This document shows positions 6,880 to 13,359 of a stretch of 18,825 bases of DNA, piece by piece. Position numbers and translations under genes: made by a program. The stretch is taken from contig CALFNW010000059.1 in NCBI GenBank assembly GCA_937902275.1, positions 1 to 18,825 on the forward strand. The letters are read 5' to 3'. Origin of the DNA: UBA4717 sp002404395 (GTDB lineage: Bacteria; Bacillota; Clostridia; Oscillospirales; CAG-272). Position 1 is the stretch's first letter. Every line of letters begins with the position of its first letter. The notes under the pieces are model-generated. The model was not told the DNA's origin. It was given only the letters and a program-made list of their open reading frames with translations, and searched no databases.

Positions 6880-8019
6880 ATGACACTTACCGAATTGAAG
6901 CTGCTTCGCGGCGCACACTTTGAAGATGGATCACTCTCTTTCGAAAACGGCGTCTTTACCGATTCGTACACCGGTCAAAGCAAATCATGCGGCGGTCTGT
7001 ATGCCGTGCCCGGATACATTGATGTTCACACGCACGGATGTATCGGATATACCTTCGAAACCGCCTCGGTGAAGCATATGATCGAAATGCTCAGAGCATA
7101 CGCCGCTCACGGTACCCTCGCGCTTACGCCCACGATAGGGACGCTCCCCTATTCTGAGATGATTGGCGCCGCAATGCGCATTGCCGAAGCGGCAAAGCTT
7201 GCCGAAAACGATAACACCTGTGCACGTGTGCTCGGCGTTCATTATGAGGGCAGATTTCTTAATCCTCAAAAAGCCGGCGCGCATCCGCCGGAGCTGCTCG
7301 TCAAACCCTCTCCCGCCGAAGCGCGCGAAATGGCAGCGGCAGTGCGCTGTTTCGACAAGTCCCTGTCAGTGCGCTTCACGATCGCGCCCGAGCTTGACGG
7401 CGCATCTGAATTTATCCGCACCGCACTGCTTGACAACGCTTATGTAAGTCTCGGTCACACCGACGCCGATTTTGCCGATGCGCAAGCCGCACTCGGATCG
7501 GGAGCCGTGTCGTTCACCCATGTATACAATGCAATGCGCCCGATGAATCACCGCACCTCCTCGGTACTGTTCTCAGCGCTGACCTCGGGTGCGTATGCCG
7601 AAATTATTTCTGACGGTCTCCATGTAATACCCGAAGCGCTGAAGCTGTTTGCAAACAGCGTACCGCGCGAGCGCGCAATAGTAATCACCGACTCGGTGGC
7701 GGCGTTTGCCGAGGGAAAAACCTTTGACTTCATGGGAAGAAGCGTACATTTCGAAAACGGACTTGCGGTAAACAGCGACGGTACGATCGCCGGCGGCACG
7801 CTCGGAATACTTGAAGCGGTGCGACGTTATTCCGAATATGCGGAAGTGCCCTACGCCGCCGCGGCAATGGCGGCAAGCGCTAATCCTGCGCGAATGCTCG
7901 GTCTGCGTGCCGGAAGCTTTGACGAGGGAGCGCACGCAGACTTCATTCTCCTTGACGCCGATTTTCGCCCCGTGCACATATATCGCGGCGGCGAACCTGT
8001 ACAACCGATACAAATATAA
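6880..8019 (+). CDS. nagA: N-acetylglucosamine-6-phosphate deacetylase
   Basis: Cytoplasmic amidohydrolase converting GlcNAc-6-phosphate to glucosamine-6-phosphate plus acetate, used in amino-sugar catabolism and cell-wall recycling. It has 379 residues, a normal length. Metal and catalytic signatures: DVHTHG with His50/His52 near the N terminus; HYEGRFLNPQKAGAH with metal ligand Glu123; LGHTDAD with His193; FTHVYNAMRPMNHR with His214; IISDGLHV; and ITDSVAA with catalytic Asp271. Most NagA proteins read HLEGP at the Glu motif, while here Arg125 replaces the proline. No nagB (deaminase) or PTS gene is nearby. The start has no visible Shine-Dalgarno; the family N terminus fits the ATG at 6880, which follows the leader hairpin by 12 nt. 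It is divergent from a secreted hydrolase, so a shared role in glycan use is possible but unproven. Confidence 0.92.
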   Translation: MTLTELKLLRGAHFEDGSLSFENGVFTDSYTGQSKSCGGLYAVPGYIDVHTHGCIGYTFETASVKHMIEMLRAYAAHGTLALTPTIGTLPYSEMIGAAMRIAEAAKLAENDNTCARVLGVHYEGRFLNPQKAGAHPPELLVKPSPAEAREMAAAVRCFDKSLSVRFTIAPELDGASEFIRTALLDNAYVSLGHTDADFADAQAALGSGAVSFTHVYNAMRPMNHRTSSVLFSALTSGAYAEIISDGLHVIPEALKLFANSVPRERAIVITDSVAAFAEGKTFDFMGRSVHFENGLAVNSDGTIAGGTLGILEAVRRYSEYAEVPYAAAAMAASANPARMLGLRAGSFDEGAHADFILLDADFRPVHIYRGGEPVQPIQI

Positions 8020-8057
8020 AATAAAAACTTCGCACATCTGTCAGAGACACGGGTAAT

Positions 8058-8087
8058 TATGCTTTTTGAGCGCGCGAAGCAAGCATA
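8058..8087 (+). promoter_or_regulatory. Hairpin in the nagA-metG gap
   Basis: TATGCTT (8058-8064) pairs with AAGCATA (8081-8087) around a GC-rich 16-nt loop. No T tract follows, so it is not an obvious terminator. No strong promoter is visible in the 121-bp gap, so metG may be read through from nagA. Confidence 0.35.
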
Positions 8088-8111
8088 CAGCCGCCTAAAG
8101 CAAAACTATGG

Positions 8112-8126
8112 ATCGGCTACGCCGAT
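8112..8126 (+). repeat. CTNCG-apex leader hairpin, copy 3 (metG)
   Basis: ATCGGC-TAC-GCCGAT: a 6-bp perfect stem, 14 nt before the metG ATG. A GGAAG ribosome binding site (8130-8134) lies between hairpin and start. Confidence 0.6.
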
Positions 8127-8140
8127 AACGGAAGTAATTT

Positions 8141-10093
8141 ATGAAAGAAAAGTTTTATATAACCAGCGCGATCGCATACGCTTCGCGCAAACCGCATATC
8201 GGAAACGTATACGAAATAATCCTGTGCGACGCGATCGCACGCTACAAGAGGCTTCGCGGATATGACGTTTTCTTTCTGACCGGCACCGATGAACACGGTC
8301 AGAAGATCGAAGATTATGCGAAAGAAGCCGGAATATCGCCTAAAGAATACGTTGACCGCGTTGCCGGAGAAATACGCAATATCTGGGATCTGGTCGGCGC
8401 GTCGTACGACAAATTCATCCGCACCACAGACGATTACCATGAAAATGCGGTAGCGGCGATCTTTAAAAAGCTCTACGATCAGGGCGATATTTACAAAAGC
8501 GAATATGAAGGTTTATACTGCAAGCCCTGCGAATCCTTCTTTACCGAAACTCAGGGCGCGGACGGCATTTGTCCCGACTGCGGCGCTAAGCTTGTCAAAT
8601 CAAAAGAGGAAGCCTACTTCTTCCGTATGAGTAAATATTCCGACAGGCTCATGAAATATATTGAAGAAAACCCCGATTTCATTTCACCCGAACCGCGCCG
8701 TAAGGAAATGGTCAATAATTTCCTGAAGCCCGGACTTCAGGATCTCTGCGTCTCGCGGTCCTCTTTCAAATGGGGTGTGCCGGTATCGTTTGACGATCGC
8801 CATGTTATCTATGTATGGATCGACGCGCTCTCAAATTATATCACCGCGCTCGGATATCATCCGGACAACGCTCCCGAAGCACAGGGTGAGCTTTATAAAA
8901 AATATTGGCCTGCAAATGTTCACATAATCGGAAAGGACATACTCAGATTCCACACGATCTATTGGCCGATCATACTCATGGCGCTCGGAGAACCGCTCCC
9001 GAAACGTGTATTCGGGCATCCGTGGCTGCTTTTCGGCACAGATAAAATGTCGAAATCAAAGGGCAACGTAATATATGCCGACGAGCTTGCGGCACGTTTC
9101 GGCGTCGACGCGGTAAGAAACTATGTGCTTGCCGAAATGCCGTTTGCCGCTGACGGCTCCATCTCATACGAAGCTTTCATTGATCGTTACAATACCAATC
9201 TCGCAAACAATCTCGGAAATCTGCTGAGCCGTACGGTCGCCATGACAAACAAGTATTTCGACGGCAAGCTTTCTCGCCCGAGCCTGTGCGACGATGAATT
9301 TGACGCCGATCTGAAGCACTGTGCAAAGCTTACGGTCGAAAAAGTCTGCAAGCTTATGGACGACTTTCATGTTGCCGATGCGGTTGAGGAGATATTCGGT
9401 TTTCTGCGCCGTGCTAACAAATATATTGACGAGACAACTCCGTGGGTGCTCGCCAAAGATGAATCGAAACGCGACAGACTCGAAGCGGTGTTATACAATC
9501 TGCTCGAATCGCTCCGCATTTCTGCGATCCTGCTCACACCGATCATGCCGAATGCCTGCCAAAAGATCTTTGCCGCGCTCGGCCGCGAAAGCGAAGATTT
9601 TAATTCGCTTGAGTTCGGTCTTGCAGACGGATACGCTCCGATTTCGGGAGAGGCACTGTTCGCACGCATCGACGCGGAAAAGGTGCTTGGCGAAATAAGC
9701 GCAGAACTTGAAAAGCAAAAAGCCGAAGCTTCAAAGCAGAACTCTGCTTGTCAGAAAGGCGAAAAACCGTTCGGGATCATAAGCTTCGATGAATTTTCCA
9801 AAGTTGAACTTCGCGCCGCCGAGGTATTGACCTGTGAACCCGTACCCAAAGCGAAAAAGCTCTTGAAGCTCACGCTTGACCTCGGGTATGAAAAGCGCAC
9901 CGTCGTATCCGGTATCGCAAACTTCTATAAGTCCGACGAGCTGATCGGCAAAAAGGTCGTTACGGTCGCAAACCTTGCCCCCGCAAAGCTTTGCGGCGTC
10001 GAATCAAACGGTATGATCTTAGCTTCCGGCGATACCGACGTAAAGGTAATATTCCTCGATCCCTCGGTCGAAAACGGCACGCTCATTCACTAA
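8141..10093 (+). CDS. metG: Methionyl-tRNA synthetase
   Basis: Charges tRNA-Met and initiator tRNA with methionine in the cytoplasm. It has 650 residues, typical of the Gram-positive form with a C-terminal tRNA-binding domain. The class I signature HIGN spans residues 19-22. The zinc-knuckle region has CKPCESFF followed by CPDC. WIDALSNYITALGY is the family-specific segment, and KMSKS spans residues 302-306. An anticodon-binding helical domain follows, with the motif YIDETTPWVLAKD. A short Lys/Ala-rich linker leads to the EMAP-type OB fold (about 546-650) with FSKVELRAAEVL, KLTLDLGYEKRTVVSGIA and LAPAKLCGVESNGMILA. The ATG at 8141 has GGAAG 6 nt upstream. tatD follows, a common gene order in Firmicutes. 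No T-box leader is seen. Confidence 0.97.
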   Translation: MKEKFYITSAIAYASRKPHIGNVYEIILCDAIARYKRLRGYDVFFLTGTDEHGQKIEDYAKEAGISPKEYVDRVAGEIRNIWDLVGASYDKFIRTTDDYHENAVAAIFKKLYDQGDIYKSEYEGLYCKPCESFFTETQGADGICPDCGAKLVKSKEEAYFFRMSKYSDRLMKYIEENPDFISPEPRRKEMVNNFLKPGLQDLCVSRSSFKWGVPVSFDDRHVIYVWIDALSNYITALGYHPDNAPEAQGELYKKYWPANVHIIGKDILRFHTIYWPIILMALGEPLPKRVFGHPWLLFGTDKMSKSKGNVIYADELAARFGVDAVRNYVLAEMPFAADGSISYEAFIDRYNTNLANNLGNLLSRTVAMTNKYFDGKLSRPSLCDDEFDADLKHCAKLTVEKVCKLMDDFHVADAVEEIFGFLRRANKYIDETTPWVLAKDESKRDRLEAVLYNLLESLRISAILLTPIMPNACQKIFAALGRESEDFNSLEFGLADGYAPISGEALFARIDAEKVLGEISAELEKQKAEASKQNSACQKGEKPFGIISFDEFSKVELRAAEVLTCEPVPKAKKLLKLTLDLGYEKRTVVSGIANFYKSDELIGKKVVTVANLAPAKLCGVESNGMILASGDTDVKVIFLDPSVENGTLIH

Positions 10094-10109
10094 GCACACA
10101 TAACAGCAT

Positions 10110-10172
10110 CGACGCTTCGCGTGATAATACCGACGCTTCGCGTGATAATACCGACGCTTCGCGTGATAACAT
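10110..10172 (+). repeat. Three tandem 21-bp repeats between metG and tatD
   Basis: Units at 10110-10130, 10131-10151 and 10152-10172; the first two are identical and the third differs only in its last bases. Each holds ACGC-TTC-GCGT, a 4-bp stem with the same C-TNC-G apex as the leader hairpins elsewhere in the window, followed by GTGATAA. The period of two helical turns would present any bound protein on one face. They lie just after the metG stop and upstream of the tatD promoter. There are no spacers, so this is not a CRISPR array. Confidence 0.85.
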
Positions 10173-10197
10173 CACGGAAACTACCGCAATTTTCCTG

Positions 10198-10203
10198 TAT
10201 AAT
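10198..10203 (+). promoter_or_regulatory. -10 box of a probable tatD promoter
   Basis: A perfect TATAAT preceded by TG, 20 bp upstream of the tatD ATG. No good -35 box stands at 17-18 bp. If active, the leader would be very short. Confidence 0.4.
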
Positions 10204-10223
10204 ATAACTGAGGCAGAAGATAA

Positions 10224-11036
10224 ATGGAAATTCAAAGCACGGCAAGCGCTGACGTAAAGCTCGCCGATTCCCACGCACATTACAACGATCTGCGCTTTAC
10301 TGAGCTTGACGGCGGCGCAAGACAATTACTTGACCGACTCTTTTCGGAAAAAGTCGGGCTTATCGTCAACTCGTCGATAACGCCCGACGACTCACGGGCA
10401 AGCCTTGAGCTTGCCGAGAGCTATGAGCATATGTATGCAACGGTCGGCGTCCATCCCGAAGACTGCGCTCCGCTTGAGTTTGAGCCGGCTATGGCAGAGC
10501 TTGAAGCACTTGCCGCAAATCCGAAAGCGGTCGCACTCGGCGAAACCGGATTTGACTTTCACTGTAAGGTTGACCGCGAACTTCAGACGCGTTGGTTCAA
10601 AGCACAGCTTGAGCTTGCGAGAAAGCTTTCAATGCCGCTCGTGATCCATGACCGTGACGCACACGGCGAAACCGATCGCATTATCGCCGACTATACCGAC
10701 ATAAAAATAATGCTTCACAGCTTCAGCGGCAGTCCCGAGTGGGCACGCGAGCTCGTACGCGCAGGACGTTACATCTCCTTTTCGGGAGTAATCACATTCA
10801 AAAATGCAAAACGTGCTCCCGAAGCCCTGCTTGAAGTTCCGGATGAGCTGTTGCTCATCGAAACCGACTGTCCTTATCTCGCACCTCACCCGCTCCGCGG
10901 CAGTATCAACCATTCGGGAAACCTGATGTATACCGCCGAGCGCATAGCCGAGATCCGCGGATGCAGCATCGAGCATATTCTGAAGATCACTTATGAAAAT
11001 GCGCTCAACTTTTTTAATTTGACAGCAAAAATGTGA
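10224..11036 (+). CDS. tatD: TatD-family metal-dependent hydrolase (DNase)
   Basis: Cytoplasmic TIM-barrel metallohydrolase related to TatD/YcfH, with reported 3'-5' DNase activity in characterised members. It has 270 residues. Metal-ligand motifs: DSHAH (residues 15-19, His17/His19) where many members read DTHCH; ATVGVHPEDC; GETGFDFH with Glu107; LVIHDRDAHGET; MLHSFSG; and ETDCPYLAPHPLRGSINHSG, the C-terminal family signature with the metal-binding aspartate. The ATG at 10224 has GAGG at 10210-10213. The metG-tatD order is common in Firmicutes. The exact physiological substrate remains uncertain for the family. Confidence 0.92.
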   Translation: MEIQSTASADVKLADSHAHYNDLRFTELDGGARQLLDRLFSEKVGLIVNSSITPDDSRASLELAESYEHMYATVGVHPEDCAPLEFEPAMAELEALAANPKAVALGETGFDFHCKVDRELQTRWFKAQLELARKLSMPLVIHDRDAHGETDRIIADYTDIKIMLHSFSGSPEWARELVRAGRYISFSGVITFKNAKRAPEALLEVPDELLLIETDCPYLAPHPLRGSINHSGNLMYTAERIAEIRGCSIEHILKITYENALNFFNLTAKM

Positions 11037-11116
11037 TTGGAGAACACGGACTCGCGTCTCGCCGGCCGAATTTTTTGGTCTGTGATCTCAGTCTCCGTTA
11101 AAGCGCACCCGCGTAA

Positions 11117-11145
11117 TTGAAATTTTGCCTTTTCATCTATACACT
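11117..11145 (+). promoter_or_regulatory. Possible promoter of the glycyl radical enzyme gene
   Basis: TTGAAA (11117-11122), a 17-bp spacer and TACACT (11140-11145); TATACA at 11138-11143 is an alternative -10 with short spacing. It lies in the 221-bp gap after tatD. Confidence 0.4.
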
Positions 11146-11179
11146 CCGCACACTCTTTTAAATCTCAAGTTTTACGCCT

Positions 11180-11228
11180 GTAATTTGCATATCGGCAAAA
11201 GCGATGCGAAAATTACCGATTATTTTTT
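11180..11228 (+). promoter_or_regulatory. Leader hairpin with T tract before the glycyl radical enzyme gene (attenuator candidate)
   Basis: GTAATTT (11180-11186) pairs with AAATTAC (11210-11216), and ATCG (11191-11194) with CGAT (11202-11205) inside, separated by an internal loop. Six T follow at 11223-11228. The stem is AT-rich and the T run starts 7 nt after it, so termination would be weak. Confidence 0.35.
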
Positions 11229-11230
11229 GA

Positions 11231-11245
11231 GCCGCCTACGGCGGC
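11231..11245 (+). repeat. CTNCG-apex leader hairpin, copy 4 (glycyl radical enzyme)
   Basis: GCCGCC-TAC-GGCGGC: a 6-bp GC-only stem ending 12 nt before the ATG at 11258, with GGAG in between. Confidence 0.6.
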
Positions 11246-11257
11246 ATGGAGATCATT

Positions 11258-13228
11258 ATGAACAAAGCCCTTTACGATTACATCGTATCAAAAAAGCACC
11301 ACTCGCTCAGAGTCGATAACACCTGCGAGCTTGCAAGCGATTACAAAGCGCGCGGACTTTCGCCCGTTGAACGTATGGCTGACCGCTTCAGCCGTCTCAT
11401 GAAAGCGCAGACTCCGCACATACTTGACGGTGAGCAGATCGTGTTTATCCGCACTACCACCTGCATCCCGGACTGCTTTACCAATGAAGAATGGGATGAA
11501 ATTAAAAAGCATCATTATATCCATGAGCTCGGTTACATATCGAATCTGAGCGTTGACTATGAAAAGGTTATCCGTCACGGACTGCTTCATTTCCGCGAGG
11601 GCGCAGACAAGTATACCGCACAGGCGATCGACCTCATAATCGAACTTTCCGACCGCTACCGTGAGGAGGCGCTGCGCGTCGGCAGAAACGATGTTGCCGC
11701 AGTGCTTGAGCGCGTGCCGCGTTACGGCGCAACAAATTTCCGCGAAGCGCTTCAGATGTTCAGAATACTTCACTTCTCTCTTTGGCTTGAAGGCAACTAC
11801 CATAACACCTGTGGACGTTTTGATAAATATATGTATCCATATTTCAAGGCGGACATGGATCGCGGAGTTTACACCTATGAAAGCGCGCTTGAACTTGTAG
11901 AGGACTTCTTCCTCTCGTTCAATAAGGACAGCGATATGTATGTCGGCGTACAGCAGGGCGATAACGGTCAGAGCATGGTGCTCGGCGGAATCGACGAAAA
12001 CGGAAACAGCGTCTTTTCGGAACTTTCAAAGATCTGTCTTGAAGCTTCGCGCAACCTAAAGCTGATCGACCCGAAGATCAATCTGCGCGTCTCAAAGGAC
12101 ACTCCCGACGAAGTTTTTGAACTCGGCACCGAGCTTACGCGTGCCGGCCTCGGATTTCCTCAGTATGAAAACGACGATGTGGTAATACCTGCGCTGGAAG
12201 CTTACGGATACGCACACGAAGATGCGGCAAACTATGTTGTGGCGGCTTGTTGGGAATTTATCGTACCGGGCAAAGCATTTGATATAGTCAATATTGCCGC
12301 ACTGTCTTATCCGAAAGTGATCGACAGCGCAATGCACAAGTATCTTGAAAGTTCAAAGACCTACGAAGAATTTTATTCCCATGTAAATGATGAAATCGTT
12401 GCAGAGTGCGACAAGATCACAAGCTCGATCCACGATGTTTGGTTTGTACCCTCTCCTTTTCTTGAGGGCGTCATGCTTGATGAAATAAAATACCGCAACT
12501 TCGGCGTTCACGGTACCGGTCACTCGACCGCCGTTGACTCGCTTGAAGCAATAAAGAAATATGTGTTCGATGAAAAGAAGTATACTGCACGTGAAATGAT
12601 AGACGCGGTTGACAGCAACTTTGTCGGACATGAGGATATGCTGAATGTGCTCAGAAACGACACACCTAAGCTCGGAATGGACAACGACGAAGTTGACGCG
12701 ATCTCGACAAGGCTCATGGACAGCTTCTCTGCGGCATTAGCCGGAAGGCGCAACTGTGAGGGCGGCATCTGGAGAGCCGGTACAGGTTCGGCTATGTACT
12801 ATCTCTGGCACGCACGCGAGATCGGCGCGTCCCCCGACGGCAGACTTAAGGGCGAACCTTTCGGCGCAAACTTCGCACCGAGCCTCTTTGCAAAAGTGGG
12901 ACCCGTTTCGGTCATCAAATCTTTCTCAAAGCAGCATTTCAAGAATGCCATGAACGGCGGTCCGCTTACGATCGAATTCCACAATTCGGTATTCTCTGAC
13001 GAGGACGGCGTGAAAAAAGTAGCAAAACTTGTAAAATATTTTATTATGCGCGGCGGTCATCAGCTTCAGCTCAACAGCGTAAACCTTGAGACCATGCGCG
13101 ACGCGCAGAAGCACCCCGAAAACTACGGCAGCCTGGTCGTGCGTATCTGGGGCTGGAGCGCATATTTTGTGGAGCTTGACCGCGAGTTCCAGGATCATGT
13201 GATCAAGCGTCAGGAGTATTCGGTCTGA
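11258..13228 (+). CDS. Glycyl radical enzyme of the pyruvate formate-lyase superfamily, substrate unknown
   Basis: An oxygen-sensitive radical enzyme, presumably cytoplasmic. It has 656 residues, shorter than most PFL-type members (about 750-850). Superfamily signs: GRFDKYMYPYFKAD (about 188-201); PKINLRVSKDTPDE; an active-site ACWEF with Cys331 and Glu333, the Cys-x-Glu pattern of dehydratase-type members rather than the Cys-Cys pair of true PFL; and a C-terminal glycyl radical loop VVRIWGWSAYFVEL with radical Gly632, 24 residues from the end. Most relatives have R-V-x-G-Y-S here, whereas W631 and W633 flank the glycine. Thus it is unlikely to be formate acetyltransferase even if labelled so. 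The start at 11258 has GGAG 6 nt upstream; the ATG at 11246 overlaps that site. No radical-SAM activase is in the window, so one must act from elsewhere. Substrate not assignable from sequence. Confidence 0.87.
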   Translation: MNKALYDYIVSKKHHSLRVDNTCELASDYKARGLSPVERMADRFSRLMKAQTPHILDGEQIVFIRTTTCIPDCFTNEEWDEIKKHHYIHELGYISNLSVDYEKVIRHGLLHFREGADKYTAQAIDLIIELSDRYREEALRVGRNDVAAVLERVPRYGATNFREALQMFRILHFSLWLEGNYHNTCGRFDKYMYPYFKADMDRGVYTYESALELVEDFFLSFNKDSDMYVGVQQGDNGQSMVLGGIDENGNSVFSELSKICLEASRNLKLIDPKINLRVSKDTPDEVFELGTELTRAGLGFPQYENDDVVIPALEAYGYAHEDAANYVVAACWEFIVPGKAFDIVNIAALSYPKVIDSAMHKYLESSKTYEEFYSHVNDEIVAECDKITSSIHDVWFVPSPFLEGVMLDEIKYRNFGVHGTGHSTAVDSLEAIKKYVFDEKKYTAREMIDAVDSNFVGHEDMLNVLRNDTPKLGMDNDEVDAISTRLMDSFSAALAGRRNCEGGIWRAGTGSAMYYLWHAREIGASPDGRLKGEPFGANFAPSLFAKVGPVSVIKSFSKQHFKNAMNGGPLTIEFHNSVFSDEDGVKKVAKLVKYFIMRGGHQLQLNSVNLETMRDAQKHPENYGSLVVRIWGWSAYFVELDREFQDHVIKRQEYSV

Positions 13229-13261
13229 GTTACGGACCCAAACTTAAGCAAAGCATTATTA

Positions 13262-13304
13262 CGACATCAGACTCGGAACCGAAATGTTTCCGAGTCTGAT
13301 GTCG
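13262..13304. repeat. 17-bp perfect inverted repeat between the glycyl radical enzyme and asnB genes
   Basis: CGACATCAGACTCGGAA (13262-13278) pairs perfectly with 13288-13304 around a 9-nt loop. There is no T tract on either side. It may be a terminator of reduced efficiency, a processing or stability hairpin, or a protein site. No good promoter lies between it and asnB. Confidence 0.75.
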
Positions 13305-13359
13305 ATACTTGCCGTTTCAGTCATTACAGCAAAACATCAAAAAACATAAGAGGTATCAA

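Noticed and set aside
8020..8140. T-box leader before metG
   Set aside because: The gap is short, lacks the T-box sequence and has no terminator.
10110..10172. CRISPR-like short repeats
   Set aside because: The units abut with no spacers, are only 21 bp, and no cas gene is present.
10083..10325. A small minus-strand protein with a seven-residue repeat (SREASVL)
   Set aside because: It is simply the translation of the 21-bp tandem repeats, which keep any frame open; it lies opposite the tatD start.
11258..13228. Calling this gene pyruvate formate-lyase (pflB)
   Set aside because: It lacks the adjacent Cys-Cys active site and the usual radical-loop sequence, and is too short; only the superfamily can be supported.
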